DNA of 64,000 nucleotides from Delphinus delphis. Lineage: Eukaryota; Chordata; Mammalia; Artiodactyla; Delphinidae. The notes under the pieces were generated by a model. That model did no database searches, had not been told where the DNA came from, and worked only from the letters and a program-made list of their open reading frames with translations. Shown here in pieces: positions 24,465 to 36,798 of the stretch. Made by a program: the position numbers and the translations under genes. The stretch lies in contig NC_082689.1 of assembly GCF_949987515.2 (NCBI RefSeq), positions 3,600,001 through 3,664,000 of the forward strand, written 5' to 3'. Positions within the stretch are counted from its first letter, which is position 1, and the number at the start of each line of letters is the position of its first letter.

Positions 24465-25073
24465 TTTCAGGTGAGAAGGATGTGGTGTTTCTGATCGACG
24501 GCTCCGACGGTGTCAGGAACGGCTTCCCGCTGTTGAAAGAGTTTGTCCAGAGAGTGGTGGAGAGCCTGGACGTGGGTGCGGACCGGGTGCGCGTAGCTGT
24601 GGTGCAGTACAGCGACCGGACCAGGCCCGAGTTCTACCTGAATTCCTACATGGACCAGCAGAGCGTCGTCAGTGCTATCCGCGGGCTGACGCTGCTGGGC
24701 GGGCCAACTCCCAACACCGGCGCCGCCCTGGACTTCGTCCTGAGGAACATCCTGATTGGCTCCGCCGGGAGCCGCATAGCAGAAGGCATCCCCCAGCTCC
24801 TGGTCGTCCTCGCGGCCGGCAGGTCTGGGGATGATGTGAGAGGCCCCTCGGTGGTCCTGAAGAGGGGAGGGGCCGTGCCCATCGGCATCGGCATCGGGAA
24901 CGCTGACATCACCGAGATGCAGACCATCTCCCTCATCCCGGACTTCGCGGTGGCCATTCCCACCTTCCGGCAGCTGGGGACCATCCAACAGGTCATCTCC
25001 GAAAGGGTGACCCAGCTCAGCCGCGAGGAGCTCAGCAGGTTGCGGGCATCTGTGGTCCCTGTAACGAGCCCGG
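24465..25073 (+). CDS. COL6A3: COL6A3 exon 8: VWA domain N5
   Basis: A 609-nt exon, phase 1-1, acceptor ttctag and donor gtaagg, residues about 1023-1226. It opens [25 protein letters not shown]-like D-G-S-D-G. The central strand is [13 protein letters not shown] and a Gly/Ile-rich stretch ([11 protein letters not shown]) follows. The base composition is clearly GC-richer than exons 3-6. N5 is the domain shown in earlier work to be needed for extracellular microfibril assembly and is one of the few A domains of this protein with a solved structure. Confidence 0.97.
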
Positions 25074-25531
25074 GTAAGGAGCAGATTCTTTGGCTCTTCA
25101 TTCCTTGAAATATCTGGGGCTACTTGTTTGGCCTGTGTGTTACAAAGTATTCTCAGTTTTGTTTCCTCAGCTGTAGGGAGTGAAAACCAGAGTTATGCGA
25201 AGAATCAGGAACCACGTGGGCTTGGTGCCAGAAATGGCTTGGGAAGATGCTAAGATTCATGTTTTGGGCCAAATTCAAGTCTCAAAGATGGGCGTAGGCT
25301 TGGCTTTCAGCTCAGACCCCTAATTCTGCATAAAGGCTCTGTATAACCAACCGAAAAGAGAGGCCATCTAATTGATAGTTCCAGTTCAATGCCGGGTCCA
25401 GGCTTCCCCTGGTCGGTCCAGCTGGCCGCCTCCTGTGATCGAGGAGGGAGTTTGACCACAGGTGGCCTATCAGGCTAGAGCACAGTCTCTGAAACATTGT
25501 TATTTCCAGACCCAATGTGTCAAGATTGCTT

Positions 25532-25860
25532 TTTTCTTTTACATCTTTATTGGAGTATAATTGCTTTACAATGGTGTGTTAGTTTCTGCTTTATAACAAA
25601 GCGAATCAGTTATACATATATATATGTTCCCATATCTCTTCCCTCTTGCGTCTCCCTCCCTCCCACCCTCCCTATCCCACCCCTCTAGGTGGTCACAAAG
25701 CACCGAGCTGATCTCCCTGTGCTATGCGGCTGCTTCCCACTAGCTAGCTATTTTACGTTTGGTAGTGTATATATGTCCATGCCACTCTCTCACTTTGTCA
25801 CAGCTCACCCTTCCCCCTCCCCATATCCTCAAGTCCATTCTCTAGTAGGTCTGTGTCTTT
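25532..25860 (-). mobile_element. 5'-truncated LINE-1 3' end, minus strand
   Basis: Same L1 3' UTR as at 3510-4160, starting from a T-run and TTACATCTTTATTGGAGTATA. It is truncated before ORF2. A short TTGCTT at 25526-25531 and 25859-25864 may be the target duplication. Confidence 0.88.
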
Positions 25861-26527
25861 GCTTGGTGCAGAGAAGTAAGTGTCTTAACTGACAGGAAGG
25901 CCACCTGGCTGTTATGACCTCGGCTTATTCTATCTCCTCCTTCCTGTTCCCCTTTCCTAGGCCTGATACAATGAACTGGAAAGTGGAGGGAACCTTACTT
26001 GTCAGAAGGAAGGGGGCTCAGATAGACCCACCCTTCCCAAAATGCCCACAGAGCGCCTGCCCTCCCTGGACACTCGGGTGGGGAGGGCACAGTGGTGAAC
26101 AGGCACATGCATCCTCACTCCTGTGTGGTTCACATTCTACAGAACCGTCCACATCAAGGCTTGGGGAGGGGAAACTAGGAAGGGCTCACGGGGAAGGGGG
26201 AGGGAAGAGTAAAAGCAAGTGAGAGGAAAGTCGATGTAGGACGCAGTGCTGTTTGGGTGGGTGAGGGAGGGAGGGTGACTGGCACGGTGCTGCAGAAAGG
26301 GATTGCTTCCCTCGCTGATGTCCACACAGAGTGCAGCTCGCCCTGCAAGGCTTCCCTGGAATGTTCTAGAGGGCTTGCCATCAAATAAATTTGGGAAGGC
26401 AGTGGGATAAATGAAGTGAGGGTCTTTTTGGTTTTGGTTGGACCCTAATTGATATGTGTTGTGTATCCCCAGTACAATAAGGGAACACAGCATTTCCCAA
26501 ACTTGTTTGGCTGCAGCAGTCCTTTTT

Positions 26528-26788
26528 CTTTCTTTTTTTTTTTTTTTACTTTTTACTGGAGTCTAGTTGATTTACAGTGTTGTGTTTGTTTCAGGTGTGC
26601 AGCAAAGTGATTCAGTTATACATGCACATATATCTATTATTTTTAAAATTCTTTTCCCATTTAGGTTATTACAGAATATTGAGTAGAGTTCCCTGTGCTG
26701 TACAGTAGGTCCTTGTTGGTTATCTATTTTAAATATAGTAGCGTGTCTATGTCAATCCCAAACTCCCAATTTTTCCCCCCCACCATCT
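26528..26788 (-). mobile_element. Older LINE-1 3' end, minus strand
   Basis: A long T-run, then a diverged L1 3' UTR (GTCTAGTTGATTTACAGTGT; AGTTCCCTGTGCTGTACAGT). Older than the copy at 25532. Confidence 0.8.
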
Positions 26789-27799
26789 TTTTTTACGGTG
26801 CATTGGAGGTACTTGTACTCCCAAGAAGACACTTCAGAAATGCTGTCATCGTGTGTGTGCAGCTCACTTATACACAAAAGCCTATGTTTCTACAACAGTA
26901 CGACTCCTGGTCTATCGGCTCTCCCGCTCTTCAAGATGACTGTTTTCTACCTTCTCCTTCTCCTGCTTCTTCTACACTTCTCTTCCCTCAGCTTACTCTG
27001 AGCTGGTGATCCTGATTCCCATTTCACTGAGAAAATATAAGTAAATTGGAAAAGAACTTCCAGAAGCCTTACTGTCTGCCCCAGCATCAGTGTCCATGTC
27101 TCAGCTTCCTCTCGTTACTTGGGTGAACTGTCACTGCTTCCCTGGGCAGCCTCACCACTTCCCTACTCAAGGGTGTCACCTGCAACTCTCCTCCTCTCTC
27201 CTGCATCATCAGTTCTCTGACGTACTGGGTGATTCCTTTCATGATACAAATGCAATGCCTTTTCTTTTCTCGTAAAAACTCTCCCTTGATGCCCTGCTCC
27301 CACCTGCAGCAGTGCTCCAGGCTCCTTTATAAAGTGTTGCTGTCTACAATTCTTCTCTGGACACACCCTAACCTGTTGTTTGCTCTCTCTGCTCCACAGA
27401 AGGTGCTCTGGTCAAGGTCCCTCCATCTGGCAAATCCCAGTAGTCAGTTGTCGGGCACTGTCCCACTTGACCTATGAGTGTCATCTGTCACAGGTTCGAT
27501 CCCCTCCTTCCCCAAACCCCATCCCCACTCGGTCTAGACCTGGCTCCTGCGTGTCTAGGTTCTTCCTCCTGCTGACTTACTTTTCCTTGCCCTTTGCTGC
27601 TTCCTCCTCTTCCCTCTGACTTTTAATCACTGAAATGCCCAGGACTCTCTCCTGGGACTGGTATTCTAACTCAAATAGTCTGAATTAGGATACCTTACCG
27701 GTCAGGTGGCAATTCTCTGACAAATTGGGAGGCTGTTCATTAACACTAAGAATTTGGTGTCGGTGAAGCTGAAGCCCTATGGTAACGTTTGATTCACAG

Positions 27800-28405
27800 G
27801 TGTCGGCGGCAAGAGGGACGTGGTCTTCCTCATCGATGGGTCCCAAAGCGCCGGCCCCGAGTTTCAGTACATCCGTACCCTCATCGAGAGGCTGGTTGAC
27901 TACCTGGACGTGGGCTTCGACATGACCCGGGTGGCCGTCATCCAGTTCAGCGAGGACCCCAGGGTGGAGTTCCTGCTGAACGCCCACTCCAGCAAGGACG
28001 AGGTGCAGAACGCGGTGAGGCGGCTGCGGCCCAAGGGCGGGAGGCAGATCAACATTGGGGGCGCCCTGGAGTACGTGTCAAAGAATATCTTCAAGAGGCC
28101 TCTGGGGAGCCGGATTGAAGAGGGTGTCCCTCAGTTCCTGGTCCTCATTTCTTCTGGGAAGTCTGATGATGAGGTAGACGAATCGGCAGTAGAGCTCAAG
28201 CAGTTCGGTGTGGCGCCACTTACCATCGCAAGGAATGCAGACCAGGAGCAGTTGCTGAAGATCTCCCTGAGCCCTGAATACGTGTTTTCAGTGAGCACCT
28301 TCCGGGAGCTGCCCAGCCTGGAGCAGAAACTGCTGACACCCATCACAACCCTAACCTCCGAGCAGATTCAGCAGCTCCTGGCCAGCACGCCCTACCTTCC
28401 TCCAG
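27800..28405 (+). CDS. COL6A3: COL6A3 exon 9: VWA domain N4
   Basis: A 606-nt exon, phase 1-1, acceptor tcacag and donor gtaagg, residues about 1226-1428. It opens [25 protein letters not shown]-like D-G-S-Q-S. The central strand is [13 protein letters not shown]. It ends with the linker [14 protein letters not shown]-rich like N5. Confidence 0.97.
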
Positions 28406-29757
28406 GTAAGGTTGGGCGTTTCTTGTTCTTTGTTGTGTCTTTTCAAAAAAATATAAAAAATAACAGGCTCTAAGGCCATGGTGCTCACAAGTAAAATTAA
28501 AATAACAGGACACCTGAGATTGAACCAGCAGGGTCTATTGCTTGTGGCAGGGAGGAAGGACACACACGCTGGTGAGCCACAGGGCATCTCAGCGGGAGGG
28601 TGTTAGGAAGGGCTTATGATAGGACTTGAACTCATCATAGATGGCTTGAGGAAATGGGACTTTGCCCCGGATCGAATGCTGTTGAGAAGGAGTAATTTTA
28701 TGATTGGATATCTTACCAAATCTCACGGCTAATGCTGAAATTGATACAGAAGCAGTGGTCACACCTATGATCCAGGATGGGGAGTGTCTGGTGATTTTTG
28801 TTTCCTTTTTGTCAGTGTTCAGATATGATCAGGGCGTGGCTGTCTCTGATACTGATATTCTGTGAAACCTTTTATGTGCCACTGGAGAATCCAAGTCCTG
28901 GCTGTGTATGCCTGGCCAGCTTTTCTCTCTCTCAAGATAGATGGTTCAATTCCATGACCTGCTCAGCTTTTGCTGTGCTATGTTTCCACTATAAGTAGCC
29001 AGTGATTTATGAGGCAAATGTTGAATTTGTTGAGAGGCAAGATATGAGCTATTTAATAAATGGCATCCAAGAAGTACCTAGAATTCTAATCAATAGGAAG
29101 CCATGGCTCATCTTTCCTAGGACTTCTGATTAATTTTATAGTTAAAAATGGATTCATGCAAAGAAAATAGGGGCATAATAGTGAAAATAAAAACTTCGTA
29201 TAAATGCTAGAGATACGTGAGAAAAACAAATACTATGAATCAAACACCAGGAATGATGGTGTGGCCTGCTGGAGCGAGTTGGGATTCTCCGGGCTGTCAC
29301 TAGCTAAGTGGTGGCCTTGGATGAAGTGAGGGCCTTTGTCCTCAGCTGTCTCTTTTCTTGCACAACAAAGATGTTGATGCTGGTGATCTCAATCCCTTCT
29401 GGTAGTAACAGTTCGTGATTCATAGATAATGGTAACCCAGGATTCGTTTCTAAGTGCTGTTTATATTTTTGAAATGAGTTGTAACCCAGACACCAAAGCC
29501 AAAATTAAAATTGAGTAAACCCAGAAAGAGAAAGTTTTGGAGAACTTAAAATATTTCAAGAAGCAGAAATTGTTTTGATGCAAAAGGCCCAATTTGTAAT
29601 GATTGATTAAAAAAAGCCAAAGAGATAAACACATGCACATCGGCTTATAATTTTCATGTCAATTGATATTTTGGTGCAACATAGAGCAAAGTTCAGAAAC
29701 GAAACCAGATGCGTGCCAGTCTTGTACTGAGTTTTCCTTTTTCCTTTTCATCCACAG
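28406..29757 (+). other. Intron 9
   Basis: 1,352 bases; no repeat or gene recognised. Confidence 0.85.
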
Positions 29758-30372
29758 CCGTGGAGAGTGATGCTGCAGACATCGTCTTCCTAATCGACAG
29801 CTCTGACAGTGTGAGGCCAGATGGCATTGCACACATTCGGGACTTTGTTAGCGGGGTCGTGCGGAGACTTAACATTGGCCCTAATAAAGTGAGAATTGGG
29901 GTCGTGCAGTTCAGCAATGATGTCTTCCCAGAGTTTTACCTGAAGACCTATAAATCCCAGGCCAGCGTGCTGGATGCCACACGTCGCTTGAGGTTCAAAG
30001 GGGGGTCTCCGCTGAACACTGGCAAAGCTCTGGAATTCGTGGCAAGGAATTTCTTTGTCAAGTCTGCCGGGAGCCGGATAGAAGACGGGGTGCCCCAACA
30101 CCTGGTTCTGTTTCTGGGTGGCAAATCCCAGGACGATATTTCCAGGTATTCCCAGGTGATAAGCTCCTCGGGGATTGTGAGTTTAGGGATAGGAGACCGA
30201 AACATCGACAGAACGGAGCTGCAGACCATCACCAATGACTCCAGACTAGTCTTCACGGTTCGGGAGTTCAGAGAGCTCCCCAACATAGAAGAAAGGGTCG
30301 TGAACTCCTTTGGACCCTCCAAGGTCACCCCTGCACCTCCAGGAGTGGACATGCCCTCTCCCTCACGGCCAG
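29758..30372 (+). CDS. COL6A3: COL6A3 exon 10: VWA domain N3
   Basis: A 615-nt exon, phase 1-1, acceptor ccacag and donor gtatga, residues about 1428-1633. It opens [20 protein letters not shown]; here the MIDAS is a complete D-x-S-x-S (D-S-S-D-S), unlike the D-S-S-E-G I recall in human. The central strand is [12 protein letters not shown]. The exon ends in a Pro-rich hinge ([15 protein letters not shown]) leading to N2. Confidence 0.97.
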
Positions 30373-31608
30373 GTATGAGCTGTGGTACCCATGACGGCAG
30401 AGCGGGACACCAATTTTTTTTTTTAATTGAAAAAAAGCAGTTAGCATTCATTTTAATAATTTTCTTCTCTCAGGGTCGTGGCTGCCATACAATTAGAAAC
30501 TAAATACGGGAAAAATAATTGAGTTGAAATTGTAGGAGGAATAGAAGGAAACGCATCTCAGAAAGCGTATGGTCATTGATTCTTCCATGAGCTTCCACGA
30601 GGCTAATCCTAGCCCCATTGAAAGGTTCTATAAAAGTGCATTGAGGGTTAGCCACAGACTCATTGGCTGTCAGAATAAAATGGCATCTTTGAAGTTGTTC
30701 AATCTACGCCCCTCCGAACATGATTGGAAGTCAGCCTCTCTCCTTGGTGGGGTCCTGGTCCAGTCAACCCTCTTTCTTTGGACTGGTGTCATCGGGAATT
30801 TAGAGCTGTCCACCTATAGCTTTGACCTCATGCTCCTGGGTCTGACCTTTGGGACTGCCAAGAGCAAACGGAGTCCCTCCACCAACCCACGTCTTTCTTA
30901 GCTCCTACCCCAGGTGATAGCCCCTCAGACATCTGGAGCAAATGATTAGGGCTGGTTTTCCATGGGGCATCTGCACTCCACTTAGCTCTTTCTTGTCTTC
31001 CTTCTGCGCTGGTGGTGGAACATCTCACAGTGCTCCGGATTCCCTTCTCTCTACTCCAGTCTTGATCCCTTGATTGGAATCAGGGAATTATCTCCAAATG
31101 TCCTTGAGTGTCACAGGCTCCAACAAAGCTCTTGGCGTGCTGGCTGGTGATCCTCCAAAGGTGCAAGGAGTCTGCTTCCCATTTTCCAATTTGTTTCTCC
31201 CAGCCCTCCCTTTCCCTGTCTCTAGCACACCTCCCCCAACTCCTTCCAGACACTATCATTTATTTTTGACCAGGAGGAAAGTGTGTAGTGGCATTTCCTA
31301 AAACCCCTGATATCACGGACTGTTGAATCCATGGCATAATCTCATTTTGCACGGGATAACTGGGACTCAGTTCCACTGAGTTTTCATGTCTCCTTTCCTT
31401 TTGTTTAGGTGATTTATCATTTATCACCTAAACGTGTTTTGAGGACTGTGAATTCAGGAACTCTAGAGTCATGGAACAGAGTCCAAGGTGTCCACTGTGA
31501 ATGAATTACAGGAATGCCTTATTTTAATCATTTTATGTTTTGTGTTTTTGCTCTGGATATAGAAACCAAATTTCTCCTTTTTTTTTTTTTCATTGTAATC
31601 GTCTTTAG
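30373..31608 (+). other. Intron 10
   Basis: 1,236 bases. It contains an 11-bp perfect hairpin (31403-31433) and a T-run in the acceptor region. Otherwise unique. Confidence 0.85.
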
Positions 31609-32208
31609 AGAAAAAGAAAGCAGACATCGTGTTCCTGTTGGATGGTTCCATCAATTTCCGGAGGGACAGTTTCCAGGAAGTGCTCCGTTTCGTGTCTGAA
31701 ATTGTGGACACGGTTTATGAAGGGGGAGACTCCATCCAAGTGGGGCTGGTCCAGTACAACTCTGACCCCACCGACGAATTCTTCCTGAAGGACTTTTCCA
31801 CCAAGGAGCAGATTATTGATGCCATCAACAAGGTGGTCTACAAAGGGGGGAGGCACGCAAACACCAACGTGGGCCTGGAGCACCTGCGGCTGAATCACTT
31901 CATACCAGAGGCAGGCAGTCGCCTGGATCAGAGAGTCCCGCAGATTGCCTTTGTGATCACCGGAGGAAGGTCGGTGGAGGATGCCCAGGAGGCGAGCCTG
32001 GCACTCACCCAGAGAGGCGTCAAAGTGTTCGCGGTGGGCGTGAGGAACATCGACTCAGAGGAGGTTGGGAAGATCGCGTCCAACAGTGCCACAGCGTTCC
32101 GAGTGGGGAGTGTCCAGGAGCTGTCAGAATTGAGCGAGCAGGTTTTGGAAACTCTGCATGATGCGATGCATGAAACCTTATGTCCTGGTGTGCCTGATGT
32201 TTCCAAAG
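31609..32208 (+). CDS. COL6A3: COL6A3 exon 11: VWA domain N2
   Basis: A 600-nt exon, phase 1-1, acceptor tttag and donor gtaatg, residues about 1633-1833. It opens [25 protein letters not shown]-like D-G-S-I-N. The central strand is [14 protein letters not shown] Cys lies near the end ([10 protein letters not shown]), as in human. This is the last of the nine single-exon N domains. Confidence 0.97.
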
Positions 32209-32850
32209 GTAATGCCCTTTAGGTGCATATTTTCAACCATGTCCTGTCGATGTTGGTGAGTTACCTGTTTACCCAGATCCCCAGCGCTGGCCTGTGGGCT
32301 CCTGTAGCATCTGGTGTGTCAGGCATTGACTTACATCCACGTGGGTTGGGTCCTGGTTGTCACCTACCACTGTGATCGGATGTGGTTCCAGGATAGGAGT
32401 GGATGTCTGTCTCTTCTTGCTCTTACCAGATTTACTCCCCATCCCCTACTCTTTAATTCCCTAAATAATTCAGACTGATTGATGCCTGTTTCTGTTTGTA
32501 GGTTTATCAGATCAATTATTTGAGATCAGAGGGTTTGCGTTCTCAAGTGTGTTTAGTCTAAAGCACAAACTCGGGATGCACTTAGATAGACACTGACTGT
32601 ATACGTTGCCAAAGTTGATTAGTATCAGGAAAGCAAACGTACTGAATGGCCAACAGTTTTGGCTCCGAAGAGTCAGTGTGAGTTCTCCCAGTGAGAGAGG
32701 CAGATCTAATTGCTTCTCAGAGCTCACGCACAGAAGGTCCCATTTTGCACTTGAGCGTGGCGTCCTGGTCCACGCCCCGAGCTGTGCCTGTAGGTTGAAC
32801 ACATCTCGGCAGCTCGACTTCGAGCTCACGGCCTGCTTTTCCCTTTACAG
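32209..32850 (+). other. Intron 11
   Basis: 642 bases; nothing recognised. Confidence 0.85.
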
Positions 32851-33188
32851 TCTGTGACCTGGATGTGATTCTGGGCTTTGATGGTTCAAGAGATCAGAAC
32901 ATATTTGTGGCTCAGAGGGGCTTTGAGTCCAAGGTGGACACCATCCTGAATAGAATTAGCCAAATGCAAAGGATCAGCTGCAGCGGCAGCCAGCTGCCCA
33001 CGGTGCGGGTGTCCGTGGTGGCCAACGCGCTCTCGGGCCCCGTGGAGGCCTTTGACTTTGCCGAGTACCAGCCAGAGCTGTTTGAGAAGTTCCAGAACAT
33101 GCGCACCCAGCACCCCTACGTCCTCACCGCGGACACGCTGAAGCTCTACCAGAACAAGTTCCGGCAGGCCTCGCCAGACAGTGTGAAG
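32851..33188 (+). CDS. COL6A3: COL6A3 exon 12: VWA domain N1, first part
   Basis: A 338-nt exon, phase 1 in and 0 out, acceptor tttacag and donor gtgagg, residues about 1833-1945. It opens [19 protein letters not shown]; the MIDAS-like motif is D-G-S-R-D. Cysteines at the start and in RISCSGSQ are typical of N1, the A domain next to the helix and the equivalent of the single N domain of alpha-1 and alpha-2. The domain is completed by exons 13-14, unlike N2-N10, which are one exon each. Confidence 0.97.
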
Positions 33189-33546
33189 GTGAGGACGGCT
33201 GCCTCGTTTCCGCTTCCTGGGCCATCTCTGGGTTTTACTGGGCAGGGGCAAACCTCGATGCCCGGAAGCCCCCTCCCCAAACGGTTCTTCTATAGATGCT
33301 CTTCATGTTTGATGGGGTTGGTGATGCCTGTATGTAAGAGTCCTTTATTATCAACTGGGCTGAAATGGAATATCTTCTTCTAGTTTTACTAAAGCTCTAA
33401 AAAAAATCTTGGAAATCAGTAATTAAGCTTGAATGCATTGAATTTGTGAGTAATTCATGTTTAATCATAGTCCTGACCATTAAATGCATTATGTTCTCTA
33501 TTTGTATTTACTTTTATCTCTCTCTTTCTCTGTATTGGTTCATACA

Positions 33547-33588
33547 TACACACACACACACACACACACACACGCACGCACGCATGCA
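33547..33588. repeat. (CA)n microsatellite
   Basis: An uninterrupted CA run followed by CGCA/CGCATG variants. A similar CA-rich tract resumes at 33954-33992 after the LTR. Confidence 0.95.
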
Positions 33589-33953
33589 CAATCAGTTTGC
33601 TAGGGCTGCCATAACAAAGTTCCACAGGTTGGGTGGCTTAAACAACAGGAATTTATTCTCTCACAGTCCTGGAGGCTGGAAGTCTGAGATCAGAGCGGCG
33701 TCAGGGTTGTTTTTCTGGAGGTCTCTCAACTTGGCTTGGAAACGGCATCTTCTCCTTCTGTCACCACGTGTTTTTCCCTCTGTGTCCTAATCGCCTCATC
33801 TTAGAAGGACACCAGTCATATTGGATGAGGACCCACTCTAATGACCTCAGTTAACTTATTGGCCTCTTTAAAAGTCCTATTGCCAAACATGGTCACACTC
33901 TGAGGCACTGAGGGTTAGGACTTCAAAATATGAATTTTGGAGCACGGGCTACA
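33589..33953 (+). mobile_element. Old LTR remnant, MLT1-like (ERVL-MaLR)
   Basis: Starts near CAGTTTGCTAGGGCTGCCAT, has GGGTGGCTTAAACAACAG and ends close to GGGTTAGGACTTC plus a short tail. A solo LTR remnant by pattern memory; the subfamily is unsure. Confidence 0.6.
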
Positions 33954-34280
33954 CAAACACACACGCACGCATGTACACACCCACGCATACACATGATTTC
34001 TAGAAACTACATCTCCTAAATAAGATAATGAGATAAACTTTTTATTTCCATTGTTGACTGTGCTTTTTAATCAATCAAGTCCTACCCTATACCCATTTAT
34101 TTTATACCTCACTTATTGCACAGTATCAAGGAACTATGAACATGGGGTGATGGTTTCTCAACCTTGGCCCCCAGTTTCCTCTGCTGTAAAGTGGAGGCTT
34201 TGAACTGGCTAATCCTTCTCTCAAGGGTCTGTGATGTTTCTTTCACTTTGGCTGGCGCTTGACGTATCTTTTATCTTCAG

Positions 34281-34359
34281 GTGGTCATTCATTTTACTGA
34301 TGGGGTGGATGGAGATCTGGCTGATTTACAAAGAGCATCGGAGAAACTCCGACAAGAAG
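34281..34359 (+). CDS. COL6A3: COL6A3 exon 13: VWA domain N1, middle
   Basis: A 79-nt exon, phase 0 in and 1 out, acceptor ttcag and donor gtgggt, residues about 1946-1972. It encodes [20 protein letters not shown], the central beta strand of N1 with its TDG metal-site loop. Confidence 0.95.
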
Positions 34360-35360
34360 GTGGGTTCTGGGGCTTTCTATGGGAGAAGGAAACCTGGGTG
34401 AGGCAGGCGCACTGCTGGGCTAGAGAGAAACAACTCCACCAAGGGAGCCTCTGGGAAAGCGGCTTCTCTTGGAGGACACCTCATCCCGGCATCTTGGTCT
34501 TCTGTCACCTGCCTGGGGCTACAGGATGGGGCAGCAAGGATCCCATACTTACACAGACAGCTCTATTACCAAGTCCTGGCACAGACCCCACGGGGTCTCA
34601 GGCTCATTCCTGTGGTAGGACATCTAGAAAGCATGATGCTTTTGTAAAAGAACATGAAGTTTTGATTCATTTGGCTGTATTATATAAGCTAGGAATTAAT
34701 TTTATAGCAAAAAAATCTTGCTGTATTTTCCATTTGCAGTTATCACAGCTCAAAAATACTCCAACGTTAAGAAAAGATACACTTTCACATAAAATTTGGA
34801 AAGCATACTTTCCAAATTTAAGGTGACTGGTTTGCAATGATACCTGTTATCAGGTGTACTATTTGTTCATCTGCTTTGGAATTTGGTAGCACTGGCTATC
34901 AAAAAAGTGGATGTCCACACTAGAGGTTTAAGGAGAATTTGTTGAAGCAAATTTATCATAAGAATGTTCTATTTATTAGCTTGCTTTTCCAGAGCAATGG
35001 AGATGAGACTGCTATCATCTGACTTGGGAGATGTGGGATTTCAATTCTTCCCACAGCATACCTGTGTTACGTAAGACCAGAGCTTGAGAATTTATGGATG
35101 AATAAACTTCATGGTGGTGTTTCCTAGAGTTACATGAATCCATTTACTTACTGACGAATCAGAAACAATTGCTCAGAGGAGTCCAGAGTTCCAGTATTTC
35201 AACTCTTCGGAGCAGCTAATCCGTGTGATTAAGCAAGTTTCAGTTAAAGGCCAAATTTTATACTGAAGTTTTCTTTAAAAAATAAAAGAGAGTCAGGAGG
35301 AAAAGCACTGAGGCTCTTGAATGCCTAGGTAAGGCTTCTTAAGTGTACCTGTCCCCCCAG
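34360..35360 (+). other. Intron 13
   Basis: 1,001 bases; no repeat or gene recognised. Confidence 0.85.
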
Positions 35361-35506
35361 GCGTCCGAGCTCTGATCTTGGTGGGCCTTGAACGTGTCGC
35401 CAACTTGGAGCAGCTGATGCAGCTGGAGTTTGGGCGAGGATTCACGTACAACCGGCCCCTGAGACTGAACTTGCTGGACCTAGACTATGAACTAGCGGAG
35501 CAACTT
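35361..35506 (+). CDS. COL6A3: COL6A3 exon 14: VWA domain N1, last part
   Basis: A 146-nt exon, phase 1 in and 0 out, acceptor ccccag and donor gtgagt, residues about 1972-2020. It encodes [20 protein letters not shown] and on to [11 protein letters not shown], the final strands and helix of N1. Confidence 0.96.
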
Positions 35507-36760
35507 GTGAGTGTTTTATGCATCTACACACAAACTGGTTTAGACAGCCCAATATTGGGCATCTCAGGATAACGCAGTCTGTCATCACCAGGCAAACGGA
35601 GGAGAGACCGCTGGGTGGGCAATTTAATTCATGTAATTTACTTGGGACCTACTTTGTTGCCGTAACATGAGTCCTGGAAATGGAGCTATCTGAGAACTGG
35701 AAAGACGGCCACCCGGGCATGGGTGTCGAGGCAGCTGTCGCCTTAGAGTTTCCTCTGCTCCCTTTAAAGAGACTTCTTTTCATTTATAAGATTGTTGAGA
35801 AGCCATAACATTGAGATTTGACCCTTCCCTCTGTAAACAGGAAACAGGGAAAACAAGAATATGCAGGAGACGAAAGACCATTTCTGGGTGGAAAGGGGCT
35901 TCCGTCGCCTTCTCCTCTAGTTTCCTTTGGAGCAAATGAGGGCTCCCCATAGGCTTCCTAATCCTCTTGGGTTCAGCCTCTCAGCAGGTGGGGTTAACGT
36001 CTGGGTTTGGGGGTGAGACTGGGGGCTTTTGGGACATGAGGGGGCTGAGCGTTCAACTCAGAGGTTCTTTGGAGGAGGCAGCGGTGCCCTGTGGGACGAG
36101 CTGACTCCCTCCGGCCCTCTGACCTTCTTCCCAGGGCTGCAATTCGGATTTTTTTATTGAGTGGAAGGAAGTTGAGTTAATTGACAAACCTAGGGCATGG
36201 GAGAAAGTGAAAGCTCTAGGAAATTCACTGCCAGAAAAGGCATTGACCATCATGAGTTTAGCAGGTAGAAATGTACTTTGGGTGTGCGCTTTCCCGCATA
36301 AGGCCGGGGGCTGGGAAGGGAGGGAATGTCCAGGGTGTCTGATGGGCGCTGGAGTCATTGGTGACTGGCGGTGCAGTGCTTGTGGCTCAGAGGCAGGGAT
36401 CCCACCCCGCAGCTGCTCCCAGGCTTCCTCCAGGCTGACGCCATGTTCCGTGACTCTGACCAGGGTTCTGGGGAAGGGCATACGGTCTCTGCTCTGAAAC
36501 CACCTTCCATCCTGGCCGTCTGCAATGGTTTGTCAGGTTTTGCTTTCTGGAGCTTAAAAATATGTAAGCTGGGCTTCCCTGGTGGTGCAGTGGTTGAGAG
36601 TCCACCTGCCAATGCAGGGTACGCAGGTTTGTGCCACGGTCCGGGAAGATCCCACATGCTGCGGAGCGGCTGGGCCCGTGAGCCATGGCCGCTGAGCCTG
36701 TGCATCTGGAGCCTGTGCTCCACAAAGGGAGAGGCCACAGCAGTGAGAGGCCTGCGTACT

Positions 36761-36798
<38 letters not shown>

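Larger units (their letters stand above)
25074..27799 (+). other. Intron 8
   Basis: 2,726 bases containing two antisense L1 3' ends (25532-25860 and 26528-26788). The rest is unique. Confidence 0.85.
33189..34280 (+). other. Intron 12
   Basis: 1,092 bases with a CA microsatellite on both sides of an old LTR (33547-33990). Confidence 0.85.

Noticed and set aside
29709..29757. Short leader-like peptide before exon 10 (N3)
   Set aside because: An intron end read in frame; the CCACAG acceptor at 29752-29757 fits the human boundary.
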